Origin: JBBQBM01 sp038317375
Lineage (GTDB): Bacteria; Patescibacteriota; Saccharimonadia; Saccharimonadales; JAGQMS01
Reading direction: 5' to 3'
Assembly (NCBI GenBank): GCA_038317375.1
Contig: JBBQBM010000008.1
Span: 1 to 16,465 of the forward strand
Length of the DNA: 16,465 nt
The notes beneath the pieces were generated by a model. That model was not told where the DNA came from. It made no database searches and worked only from the letters and a program-made list of their open reading frames with translations. The position numbers were made by a program, and so were the translations under genes. Positions 4,560-11,741 of the stretch are shown here, one piece after another. How positions within the stretch are numbered: position 1 is the stretch's first letter; each line of letters opens with the position of its first letter.

Positions 4560-7370
4560 CTATAACATTTGCTTTAGGTATTGGCCGGTGTAGGACTTGA
4601 CGTTTTTAGAGACTGTTTCGGGAGTTCCGGTAGCCACAATCTGCCCACCAGCATTGCCGCCCTCTGGCCCCATGTCGATTACCCAATCAGCCGATTTTAT
4701 TACGTCGAGGTTATGTTCGATAATCACCATACTGTTGCCGGTGTCTACCAGTGCTTGCAAAACCTCGAGCAGTTTTTTGACGTCGTGTATATGCAACCCG
4801 GTGGTTGGTTCATCCAGAATATAAAGCGTTCGGCCGGTTGGTCGGCGGCTTAGTTCGGTTGCCAATTTTACTCGCTGTGCCTCGCCGCCACTAAGTGTTG
4901 TTGCAGGCTGGCCAAGGGCGATGTAGCCTAGACCTACGTCAACTAGAGTTTGGAGTTTTCGAGAAATCTGTGGCTGAGCTTTGAAGAAGTCGAGGGCTTG
5001 TTCGCAGGTCATTCCCAATATTTCGCTGATATTTTTGTCTTTAAAATGAATCTCCATGGCTTCGCGGTTATAACGATTTCCTCCACATACTTCGCAGGTG
5101 ACATAAACATCTGGCAAGAAATGCATCTCGATTTTGATTATGCCGTCGCCCTGACAGTTTTCGCAGCGACCACCCTTGACGTTAAAACTAAAGCGCCCAG
5201 ATTTGTAACCACGGATTTTAGCCTCTGGGGTTGATGCAAAAAGTTCGCGGATTGGCGTAAATAAACCGGTGTAGGTCGCCGGGTTGCTGCGTGGGGTTCG
5301 GCCAATTGGTGACTGATCGATGATAATAACTTTGTCGAGGTGCTCGACACCTTCGATTGAGTCATGCTTGCCCGGCACAACACTAGAGTGGTGCAGGCTA
5401 GAAGATAGTTCGTTGGCCAAGATGTCGTTAATTAACGTACTTTTACCAGAACCACTAACACCGCTGACCACGATCATCATTCCGAGCGGCACAGTGGCGT
5501 CAACATTCTTGAGGTTATGTTCGACAGCACCACGGATTACTAGCTTCTTACCGTTACCAGCCCGACGTTTTTTAGGGACATCAATCTTTGCTTCGCCTCG
5601 AAGGTACTGGCCAGTGATACTGTTTTTTGTTGCGGCAACTTCCGCGGGTGTTCCAGCGGCGATGATTTCGCCACCATGGATACCAGCCCCAGGGCCAATG
5701 TCGACCAAAAAGTCTGCCGTCCTGATAGTTTCTTCGTCATGCTCAACAACCAACACGGTGTTTCCTAGCTCGCGAAGGTGTTTGAGGGTTTTAATAAGTC
5801 GAGCGTTGTCGCGTTGGTGCAAACCAATTGACGGTTCGTCCAAAACATAAAGCACGCCCATTAGGCCGGAACCAATCTGCGTCGCCAAACGAATACGTTG
5901 AGCTTCACCGCCGCTCAGAGTTGTTGCACCTCGAGCTAGGTTTAGATAGTGCAGACCGACATCGTCCAAGAAACCAAGTCGGGCCTTGATTTCCTTCAAA
6001 ACCATTTCTGCAATTTGCGCATCAGCACCAACGAGTTTTAGTTTGTTATTGAAGAAATCGAGAGCATCGTCGATATTGAGCTCGGCGATGTCGACAATAG
6101 ACATGCCAGCAACAGTAATTGCCAAAACCCCTGGCTTAAGACGCTTACCTTCACACATATGGCAGGGTCGCTCAACCATAAACTTCTCAATGTCTTTGCG
6201 CATGAATTCGCTTTCGGTATCCTTGTGACGACGCTCAAGATTTGGAATAACGCCTTCGTAAGTCGTGTCGAAATGACGACCTTTAGATAACTCAACTGTG
6301 AACTTAGTATTCCCCGTGCCGTAAAGCAAGATTTTCATCTGTTCAGGAGTTAAGGTTTTGACGGGCTTGTCGAGTGAGAAGTTATTCTCCTGCGCAACAG
6401 AAGCAATCTTCTTCATATACCAAGCATCAATCGCGAAGCGATTCCATGGGCGGATAGCACCTTCGGCGATTGTTAGGTTTCGGTTTAAGAGCAGTTCCGG
6501 GTCGACTTCAAGTCGTGAGCCGAGACCTGTGCAGGTTGGGCAGGCGCCGTGAGGACTATTAAAACTAAACGTTCGAGGTTCAAGTTCCGGGATCTGAACA
6601 TCTGGGTGATCTATGCAGGCGTACTTCAGGCTGTATTGATAATCTTCTAAAGTATCGGCATTATGAATAACTAGCTTGTCATCGGCCAACGAAAAGGCCT
6701 GCTCAACGGATTGGCTGAGACGACCAAGAGAATCCGGGTTATTTACTATTCGATCAACAACTATTTCTATCAGGTGCTTCTTTTGTTTATCAAGATCTGG
6801 GAATTCATCTAGCGCATAAATAACTCCGTCAACACGAGCGCGAGCAAAACCCATCTTCATGTATTGTTCGGGAATATGAACAAACTCACCTTTTTTATCA
6901 ACAACGATTGGCGCCAAGACCATCAACTTAGAGCCCTCTTTTAGGCTTGCGATTTGGTCGACGATATAAGTTGCCGTAGTTCGAGTCACTTCTTTGCCGC
7001 AAACCGGACAGTGCGGGATTCCGATTCGGGCAAAAAGCAAACGAAGGTAATCATAAATTTCGGTCACTGTCGCCACCGTACTTCGTGGGTTTCGGCTAGT
7101 GGACTTTTGATCGATCGAGATAGCTGGGCTAAGACCATCGATTTGGTCGACATCGGGCTTTTCCATCATGCCTAAGAATTGCCTAGCATAAGAGCTGAGA
7201 GATTCGACATAGCGGCGTTGGCCTTCTGCATAAATTGTGTCAAAGGCTAATGACGATTTGCCCGACCCAGAAAGGCCGGTGATAACCACTAGTTGATCGC
7301 GTGGGATCTCAACATCAATGTTTTTGAGATTGTGCTCGCGCGCTCCTTGAACTTTTATAAAATCACTCAT
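4560..7370 (-). CDS. uvrA: excinuclease ABC subunit A
   Basis: UvrA is the damage-sensing dimeric ATPase of nucleotide excision repair; it scans DNA, loads UvrB at the lesion and then leaves. The 936 residues are the normal full length. Visible in order: Walker A of the first ABC module (GLSGSGKS, 32-39), the CPVCGKEV cysteine pair, the insertion region with CPTCTGLGSRLEVDP, CHMCEGKRL, the first signature TTLSGGEAQRIRLA with LDEPSIGLHQRDN, the second Walker A (GVSGSGKST), the C-terminal zinc module CENCQGDG...CEVCGGNRY, and the second signature TTLSGGEAQRVKLA with LDEPTTGLH and the switch histidine in IIEHN. All catalytic elements are intact. The ATG at 7370 follows a 170-nt leader that can fold into a large structure ending only 3 bases before the start codon, so translation could be regulated by folding. 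uvrC lies upstream on the same strand, but uvrB is not in view. Confidence 0.98.
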   Translation of the reverse strand: MSDFIKVQGAREHNLKNIDVEIPRDQLVVITGLSGSGKSSLAFDTIYAEGQRRYVESLSSYARQFLGMMEKPDVDQIDGLSPAISIDQKSTSRNPRSTVATVTEIYDYLRLLFARIGIPHCPVCGKEVTRTTATYIVDQIASLKEGSKLMVLAPIVVDKKGEFVHIPEQYMKMGFARARVDGVIYALDEFPDLDKQKKHLIEIVVDRIVNNPDSLGRLSQSVEQAFSLADDKLVIHNADTLEDYQYSLKYACIDHPDVQIPELEPRTFSFNSPHGACPTCTGLGSRLEVDPELLLNRNLTIAEGAIRPWNRFAIDAWYMKKIASVAQENNFSLDKPVKTLTPEQMKILLYGTGNTKFTVELSKGRHFDTTYEGVIPNLERRHKDTESEFMRKDIEKFMVERPCHMCEGKRLKPGVLAITVAGMSIVDIAELNIDDALDFFNNKLKLVGADAQIAEMVLKEIKARLGFLDDVGLHYLNLARGATTLSGGEAQRIRLATQIGSGLMGVLYVLDEPSIGLHQRDNARLIKTLKHLRELGNTVLVVEHDEETIRTADFLVDIGPGAGIHGGEIIAAGTPAEVAATKNSITGQYLRGEAKIDVPKKRRAGNGKKLVIRGAVEHNLKNVDATVPLGMMIVVSGVSGSGKSTLINDILANELSSSLHHSSVVPGKHDSIEGVEHLDKVIIIDQSPIGRTPRSNPATYTGLFTPIRELFASTPEAKIRGYKSGRFSFNVKGGRCENCQGDGIIKIEMHFLPDVYVTCEVCGGNRYNREAMEIHFKDKNISEILGMTCEQALDFFKAQPQISRKLQTLVDVGLGYIALGQPATTLSGGEAQRVKLATELSRRPTGRTLYILDEPTTGLHIHDVKKLLEVLQALVDTGNSMVIIEHNLDVIKSADWVIDMGPEGGNAGGQIVATGTPETVSKNVKSYTGQYLKQML

Positions 7371-7373
7371 GGT

Positions 7374-7536
7374 GAACCTGTCTTACACCTCCACTCCAGC
7401 CTCAGACTGTTGTAGCGGCATGCTTTGCCGGTTTCATTCCTCTCCATATTTTCTATAAGTATCGTCTTGAGAACCGTCAAATCATACTCACTACAACCAG
7501 CCTTCGCTTAACAGACTGGAGGCATAAGTCAGGTTC
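7374..7536 (-). ncRNA. large structured RNA in the uvrA leader
   Basis: A long terminal stem pairs 7374-7388 with 7522-7536 (one U-U mismatch, two wobbles) and continues with CTCCAGCC (7394-7401) pairing with 7514-7521. Inside it, 7409-7415 pair with 7491-7497 (7 bp), enclosing two hairpins: 7416-7420/7426-7430, and 7456-7462/7484-7490 with an inner TTGA/TCAA. At four positions (7386/7524, 7387/7523, 7400/7515, 7457/7489) the pair is impossible (A-C) on the plus strand but a G-U wobble on the minus strand, so the folded molecule is minus-strand RNA. The 3' strand of the terminal stem ends 3 bases before the uvrA ATG and covers the only RBS-like sequence (AGGT). No known riboswitch motif is recognised. 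It may be a cis-regulator of uvrA, or an independent 6S-like RNA (long stem, large internal loop, apical hairpins). Confidence 0.5.
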
Positions 7537-7548
7537 ATAGACCGCGAG

Positions 7549-7557
7549 ATTGTAGCA
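7549..7557 (-). promoter_or_regulatory. extended -10 promoter for the structured RNA and uvrA
   Basis: On the minus strand TGC-TACAAT (7549-7557) is an extended -10 box. The -35 region at 17 bp is poor, as is common with extended -10 promoters. Transcription would start near 7542, a few bases before the terminal stem of the structured RNA, so promoter and structure agree on strand and 5' end. Confidence 0.5.
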
Positions 7558-7605
7558 AAAAAACACTAAAAAAGCCAGACCGCTCAATATCACGGTAAAG
7601 TAAAG

Positions 7606-7641
7606 CGCCCCTCCCGAATTCTTGCGAATCCAGGAGGGGCG
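7606..7641 (-). terminator. GNRA-capped hairpin downstream of the 7657-8157 gene
   Basis: CGCCCCTCC (7606-7614) pairs with 7633-7641 over 9 bp. Position 7615 with 7632 is a wobble in minus-strand RNA, and then a 6-bp inner stem (7616-7621/7626-7631, one wobble) closes a GCAA tetraloop. It lies 15 bp after the stop of 7657-8157. It has the same layout as the hairpins at 703-734 and 1246-1275 but a different sequence. Confidence 0.65.
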
Positions 7642-7656
7642 TATTTGACAGGCATA

Positions 7657-8157
7657 CTAATACTGCCAGCGGGGTGGATATTCGTTGTGCCAACGAATTG
7701 CGTCACCGAACTCCAATTTGACACTCTTCGCTGTCTTCCAAAGACCTTTGCCCATAACGATCTCCTGGACTGTGCTTTTGAGTACCTTCCCATACTTCAG
7801 TTCGACCGTAACTTTTCCCCTGGAGATATAAAAACTAGCACCTTCCGGCAACCAGCCTTCACCCAAGAAATCATTGACGACCTTGGTGCCGAGTTCCCGC
7901 ACTTTGCGATCTGCCGTACCTGTAACAAAAAACAGATGTATCAACATGGGAGATATGGCAATAAGAATTGTCACAATCATCTTCCAGCTAAAAGCATCGT
8001 CCTTTACTCCGAACGCGTTACCAAGCGGCACCACCGATAACATCATCACGGCTATCAGCAGCGTGCTCATTGTACGACCACACAACCATCCGTTAGCGAA
8101 CTTTTCCCAACGAATGTAATCCTCGTACTCTTTTTCTTGTACTACTTCATTGGCCAT
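7657..8157 (-). CDS. hypothetical two-helix membrane protein
   Basis: I do not recognise this 166-residue protein. An acidic N-terminus (MANEVVQEKEYEDYIRWEKF) is followed by two hydrophobic helices at about residues 30-47 and 59-79, with GNAFGVKDDAF between them, and then an 85-residue basic/aromatic domain (VNDFLGEGWLPEGASFYISRGKVTVELKYGKV...) that is probably cytoplasmic and beta-rich. The ATG at 8157 is chosen because a perfect RBS (AGGAGG, 8166-8171) lies 8 bases upstream; an in-frame GTG at 8166 would overlap that RBS. It has its own promoter (8199-8226) and hairpin (7606-7641), so it is a single-gene unit. In its strong RBS, two-helix layout and hairpin type it resembles the accessory genes at 210-1131, but no inverted repeats flank it. 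Its function is unknown. Confidence 0.65.
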   Translation of the reverse strand: MANEVVQEKEYEDYIRWEKFANGWLCGRTMSTLLIAVMMLSVVPLGNAFGVKDDAFSWKMIVTILIAISPMLIHLFFVTGTADRKVRELGTKVVNDFLGEGWLPEGASFYISRGKVTVELKYGKVLKSTVQEIVMGKGLWKTAKSVKLEFGDAIRWHNEYPPRWQY

Positions 8158-8198
8158 GCGGGCCACCTCCTTGTGTCGAGACGGATGAAGTTAGGGAG

Positions 8199-8226
8199 AT
8201 TATACAATGATTGTCGATTATATCAA
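8199..8226 (-). promoter_or_regulatory. sigma-70 type promoter for the 7657-8157 gene
   Basis: On the minus strand TTGATA (8221-8226) and a perfect TATAAT (8199-8204) are 16 bp apart, giving a leader of about 35 nt. The upstream region of the divergent gene 8252-8665 overlaps it (TATAAT at 8228-8233 and TAGAAT at 8240-8245 on the plus strand, both with poor -35 boxes). Confidence 0.7.
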
Positions 8227-8251
8227 ATATAATTGTGTGTAGAATGGTAAT

Positions 8252-8665
8252 ATGGCAAATTTAAGCTCTAAGCGAATTCTTACAGACATTGCGGGCTATG
8301 CCTGCCTTTTGGCCGTGCCACTAATCGGCCCGCTGCCAGGGCCCGGTGGTATCCCGCTGATCTTAACCGGCCTAGGACTGCTTTCGATCAACAACCCTTG
8401 GGCTAAACGGCTGTTACATTATGTCCGTGAGCGAAGTGCGTCGCTCAGCGACATATTCTTTCCTAATAAGCCCTCTGTGCAGTGGGCGTGGGATATTTTT
8501 ATAATCTCACTCGTCTTGGTATCTACTTGGATAAGCGTTTATTCGGATAGTAAATTACTACGTCTCGGAGCGGTCGTATTTTTTGCAATGGCTACTACGC
8601 TGTTCTTATTAAACCGCCGACGCATGAAGTGGATCGACGTTAAAATCCGTAGACGTAAGCATTAA
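8252..8665 (+). CDS. PGPGW-type small transmembrane protein
   Basis: This 137-residue membrane protein carries the motif PLPGPGGIPLILTGLGLLS at about residues 27-45, which matches the core of the bacterial PGPGW transmembrane family (usually GPGWPLILLGLALL), with G replacing W. A helix hairpin covers about residues 12-45. Two more helices lie at about 78-96 and 104-120, and the C-terminus is strongly basic (NRRRMKWIDVKIRRRKH). The biochemical role of the family is not known. No RBS precedes the ATG; TAGAAT lies 6 bases upstream, so the transcript may be leaderless. It is divergent from 7657-8157 and is followed on the same strand by another small membrane protein. Family assignment rests on the motif and topology. 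Confidence 0.7.
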   Translation: MANLSSKRILTDIAGYACLLAVPLIGPLPGPGGIPLILTGLGLLSINNPWAKRLLHYVRERSASLSDIFFPNKPSVQWAWDIFIISLVLVSTWISVYSDSKLLRLGAVVFFAMATTLFLLNRRRMKWIDVKIRRRKH

Positions 8666-8682
8666 GTTATAATATCCTGGTC

Positions 8683-8710
8683 TTGACTATCTGTAAATAA
8701 GGTGTAGTAT
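8683..8710 (+). promoter_or_regulatory. promoter for the 8722-8937 gene
   Basis: TTGACT (8683-8688) and TAGTAT (8705-8710) are 16 bp apart. Transcription would start near 8717, about 5 bases before the ATG at 8722, so the mRNA would be almost leaderless. No RBS is present. Confidence 0.55.
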
Positions 8711-8721
8711 GTTGTTAATTC

Positions 8722-8937
8722 ATGGAAGCATTACTCATCCGTTTTATAGTTTTAGGCAAAATCCCCGGCACTAGTATTGTGCTATCTTTTTGGGCAATGC
8801 TATTGTCTCTAACGCTTATGATGGCTCTATCGCTTGCCATCGCCAACTCACGCATTACTTTTAGCCTAATTCGTTTTATCAACCCGCTATTCCAGTCGCA
8901 TAGCCTAAACGCACGCGTTAACTTAATTTCTAATTAA
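8722..8937 (+). CDS. small single-helix membrane protein
   Basis: This is a 71-residue frame with one strong hydrophobic segment at about residues 18-42 (SIVLSFWAMLLSLTLMMALS) preceded by a weaker one, then a polar tail (FQSHSLNARVNLISN). No family is recognised. A good promoter lies immediately upstream, which supports expression. Its stop overlaps the stop of the convergent sbcB gene by a few bases (8934-8937), so the two genes share their 3' ends and no terminator is seen between them. Confidence 0.5.
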   Translation: MEALLIRFIVLGKIPGTSIVLSFWAMLLSLTLMMALSLAIANSRITFSLIRFINPLFQSHSLNARVNLISN

Positions 8938-10367
8938 TCAGCCGGTGCTATTGATTCGACATAGAGTTTCAATTCTTCAATAAGGTACTGCTTATCTCTA
9001 GTTAGCCCCTTTTGGTTGGCTGTTTCTTGAAGCGCAACTGCAAAGTTTGCAATCGCACTTTTATCGCCACCATTATATAGGCGCTTTGCAACGTGCTCGT
9101 CCCAGGCCTGACGCTCTTGTGAGCTTAGAGACTTGGGGAAGTTGCGAGCTTTATATAGCGGGAATAGCCCTCTAAGTCTGGCATCTTGAAATTCGGGAGT
9201 AAAGTCACCGATAGTATCTTTTCGAAGAGTGCGTAGGTGACTAGACAATTCTCTGTCGCTGTCAGGAAGAAAACCATCATACAGCCTCTCGTCCGGATCT
9301 CGTTCATCTGGCAAAAGTCCAGTTTGATAAGCCTTCTTTTGTGCCTGCAATATTGCAACAACGCGCTTTATAAGATCGGCGTTTGATTTTAAGGCTTCAA
9401 TGTTTTTATTAATGCTCTCGATACTTATACCCAGTCGCTGTTTTGACTTTTCATCAAGCACCGTCATCGGCGCGACAGATGGGCATCGATTGTACTGCAG
9501 AATTTTGAACGGTAAGCGATCTTCAGCTTCAGCCTTCCAATTACTAAGTGCATCCGACAGCTCCTTGTCGCTTTTCTTCGCCCAAGTATTTGGGTCATAT
9601 CTTAGGTCATAGACCACAGCACCAGAAGCGTCCTCGAGTTCCGCGACAGAGGCGGCAACGGTCATTTTCTCGAAACGAGCTTCGTAACGTCCACTAACAT
9701 ACACAAACGGCTCGCCAGCATTCACCATTGCCCGAATCTTCTTTTTGTCTCGGATTCCCAGCATAAAGTCAAAGAGTTTTGGGTTAGTATCTTTGATTAG
9801 TTTTGTGAGTGAAATTGTGGCACTAACATCACTCGATGCTGTGTGAGCATTAACATGGTCAATTTTATTTGCCGTAGTTAGTGACTCTAATCTGTTTGAC
9901 GCCTTGCCGGCACTATCAACTGGCCAGTTAATGCCATCGGGTCGTAGCGCTCTCGTAATCCTAACTATGTCTAAGATGTCCCAACGGCTGCAACCATCCT
10001 TCCACTGCCATTCATATGGGTCGTGGAAGTTACGCCAAAATAGAAAACGCATGAACTCGTCGTCAAAACGAATATTATTAAAACCGACAAAAATTGTGTC
10101 CTTCTTTTTTATATGCTCATCAAAATACTCCACAAACTCAACTTCCGTGATGCCATCTTGCAGGGTTCTCTGTGGAGTAATGCCATGAATAAGAATCGCC
10201 CCCGGTTCTGGTAGGACATCGCGGCTTAGCTTTATGAGCATATCGTCCGGCTCGCCGATTGGTTCTAAGTTATCATTTGTTCGCTGTCCAGCAAACTGCA
10301 TAATTCGACTAGTGCGAGAGTTAACACCGCTGGTTTCTAAATCGTAAAAATAAAACGTCTGGCCCAT
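8934..10367 (-). CDS. sbcB: exodeoxyribonuclease I
   Basis: This is the DEDD-family 3'-5' single-strand DNA exonuclease used in recombination and mismatch repair. It has 477 residues, against 475 for the E. coli enzyme. The active site is complete: D9 and E11 (FYDLET), D102 (NNIRFDDE), H175 and D180 (HTASSD), each offset by 6 from E. coli D15, E17, D108, H181 and D186. Other family marks are AQF-like MQFAGQRT, GEPDDMLIKL, ILIHGITPQ and FWRNFHDPYEWQW. The C-terminal region contains the SH3-like and helical domains that complete the C-shaped enzyme. No RBS precedes the ATG at 10367; TAAAAT lies 6 bases upstream with TTATTC 16 bases further, which suggests a leaderless mRNA. The 30-bp palindrome at 10397-10426 overlaps the -35 box. 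The gene follows obgE on the same strand. Confidence 0.96.
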   Translation of the reverse strand: MGQTFYFYDLETSGVNSRTSRIMQFAGQRTNDNLEPIGEPDDMLIKLSRDVLPEPGAILIHGITPQRTLQDGITEVEFVEYFDEHIKKKDTIFVGFNNIRFDDEFMRFLFWRNFHDPYEWQWKDGCSRWDILDIVRITRALRPDGINWPVDSAGKASNRLESLTTANKIDHVNAHTASSDVSATISLTKLIKDTNPKLFDFMLGIRDKKKIRAMVNAGEPFVYVSGRYEARFEKMTVAASVAELEDASGAVVYDLRYDPNTWAKKSDKELSDALSNWKAEAEDRLPFKILQYNRCPSVAPMTVLDEKSKQRLGISIESINKNIEALKSNADLIKRVVAILQAQKKAYQTGLLPDERDPDERLYDGFLPDSDRELSSHLRTLRKDTIGDFTPEFQDARLRGLFPLYKARNFPKSLSSQERQAWDEHVAKRLYNGGDKSAIANFAVALQETANQKGLTRDKQYLIEELKLYVESIAPAD

Positions 10368-10373
10368 ATGGTT

Positions 10374-10401
10374 ATTTTACTCTTTGTTCATTCACGAATA
10401 A
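10374..10401 (-). promoter_or_regulatory. possible promoter giving a leaderless sbcB transcript
   Basis: On the minus strand TTATTC (10396-10401) and TAAAAT (10374-10379) are 16 bp apart and the ATG begins 6 bases after the -10 box. The -35 box overlaps the end of the palindrome at 10397-10426, so a protein or hairpin there could affect initiation. Confidence 0.4.
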
Positions 10402-10426
10402 ATACTTAACATGTTAAGTATTTATT
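10397..10426. repeat. 30-bp perfect palindrome between obgE and sbcB
   Basis: Bases 10397-10411 (AATAAATACTTAACA) are exactly complementary to 10412-10426. The palindrome includes part of the obgE stop codon and ends 30 bp before the sbcB start. As RNA it would form a long AU-rich hairpin with T-rich flanks on the minus strand, so it may terminate obgE transcription; as DNA, its two-fold symmetry would suit an operator for sbcB. Confidence 0.75.
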
Positions 10427-11699
10427 AGAAGGTGAAGCTACCGATGTTGTTGCTCCCGACCTGGATGCGATCTCCATCTTTTAAGCCCTGCCTTTTTAGT
10501 TCACGCAGAATCCCAACTTTTTTAAAGATGTCTAGGATGCGCCCTATTGAGAAGTCGTTGTCGAAACGAGTTTTGACTGCAAATTTTTCTATTTTATGGC
10601 CGGTAACTACAAACCCATCTTCGGTTTTAGTCACAATCCAAGCATCGGCTTCGAAATCGGGCCTTATAACAACTTGGTCTTCCTTTTCGATTTTTTTAAT
10701 AGTTTTTTTAGCTGAAGCATCGACAAGCTTTTTGAGCTCATAAAGCACTTGTTTTACGCCCTCACCGCTTTGTGCTGACATAGCCATAACTTTTGTCTTC
10801 TTAGGTAACAGGGTTGTTAATTTAGAAATTTGGTCAGCGGCTATTTCAGCGTCCAAACCATCAATCTTTGTTACGACAACCAACTGAGGTCGCTTACCTA
10901 ATTCTTTGGAGTAAGCAGCTAGTTCGCCAGTAATAGTTTTATAGGCTCCCACTAAGTCTTCTTCGTAGGCGTCGATTAAATGCAGTAATACTTTGGTGCG
11001 CTCAACATGACGCAGAAACTCGTCACCTAAGCCCTTTCCTTCGCTAGCGCCTTCAATTAGCCCAGGGATGTCGGCTAATAATAGGGAGTTTGCTTTATCT
11101 ATATCTGCAACTCCTAGATTCGGAATAAGTGTCGTGAACGGGTAGTTGGCAATCTCAGGTTTAGCATTACTAACTACACTTAAAAATGTTGACTTCCCGG
11201 AGTTTGGTAACCCGATAATGCCGACGTCAGCGATACTCTTAAGCTCAAAGATTGCCGGGAAGCTCTCGCCCGGCTCTCCCTTTTCAGCAACTCGTGGTGC
11301 CTGGCGCGTCGAACTAACAAAGTGTGCGTTTCCGAATCCACCTTTGCCGCCTTTAGCGATTAGGACTTGCTGGTCGACTTTAGTCAGGTCGGCGAGAACT
11401 CCACCCTCTCTCGTCACTATGGTACCGACCGGCACTTTAACTACCATGTCTTCTCCAGATTTGCCGTGTTTACGCCGTTCTGACCCGGGCTTGCCTAGAT
11501 CTGCCGCTACACGCTTGTCGTGACGGAAGCGAGCAAGGGTATTCTCGCTATTGCTGGCCACAACAATAATGCTACCTCCGTCACCGCCATCGCCGCCGTC
11601 AGGGCCGCCGCGATCTATAAATTTCTCATGACGAAAACTGACCTTGCCGTCACCGCCATCGCCAGCTTCAACTATTACTTCTACTTTGTCTACAAACAT
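10425..11699 (-). CDS. obgE: Obg-family GTPase (ObgE/CgtA)
   Basis: This is an essential GTPase that binds the 50S subunit during late assembly and links ribosome status to the stringent response. All three domains are present: the glycine-rich Obg fold (MFVDKVEVIVEAGDGGDG through GGKGGFGN and the TRQAP stretch), the G domain with G1 GLPNSGKS (about 163-170), switch NYPFTTLIPNLG, G3 DIPGLIEGAS, G4 TKID and G5 SAQSG, and a C-terminal OCT domain (about residues 330-415). G4 has T in place of the common N (NKID), a change seen in many Obg proteins. I use the ATG at 11699, since MFVDKV is the usual Obg N-terminus; a GTG two codons upstream (11705) is possible. No RBS is visible, and TAGACT lies 8 bases upstream. 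It is 42 bp downstream of mltG, and its stop is embedded in the palindrome at 10397-10426. Confidence 0.97.
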   Translation of the reverse strand: MFVDKVEVIVEAGDGGDGKVSFRHEKFIDRGGPDGGDGGDGGSIIVVASNSENTLARFRHDKRVAADLGKPGSERRKHGKSGEDMVVKVPVGTIVTREGGVLADLTKVDQQVLIAKGGKGGFGNAHFVSSTRQAPRVAEKGEPGESFPAIFELKSIADVGIIGLPNSGKSTFLSVVSNAKPEIANYPFTTLIPNLGVADIDKANSLLLADIPGLIEGASEGKGLGDEFLRHVERTKVLLHLIDAYEEDLVGAYKTITGELAAYSKELGKRPQLVVVTKIDGLDAEIAADQISKLTTLLPKKTKVMAMSAQSGEGVKQVLYELKKLVDASAKKTIKKIEKEDQVVIRPDFEADAWIVTKTEDGFVVTGHKIEKFAVKTRFDNDFSIGRILDIFKKVGILRELKRQGLKDGDRIQVGSNNIGSFTF

Positions 11700-11741
11700 A
11701 TTCACATAGTCTACTGGAGATGTGCAGAATCGACTAGAACA

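Noticed and set aside
773..5354. An 18-bp identity (GAGGTGCTCGACACCTT and flank) at about 773-790 and 5337-5354
   Set aside because: Both copies encode G-V-E-H-L in their own proteins and nothing around them matches, so I take it as a coincidence of common codons.
5320..5850. Plus-strand open frame of 176 codons
   Set aside because: It is antisense to the conserved UvrA coding region, which is intact. The product is rich in S, L and P, as usual for reverse-strand frames, and has no recognisable domain.
7495..7540. TPP riboswitch-like string (TGAACCTGA) in the uvrA leader
   Set aside because: In a TPP riboswitch this string lies in the 3' half after a CTGAGA motif. Here it is at the 5' end and no CTGAGA lies upstream; the downstream gene is also unrelated to thiamine.
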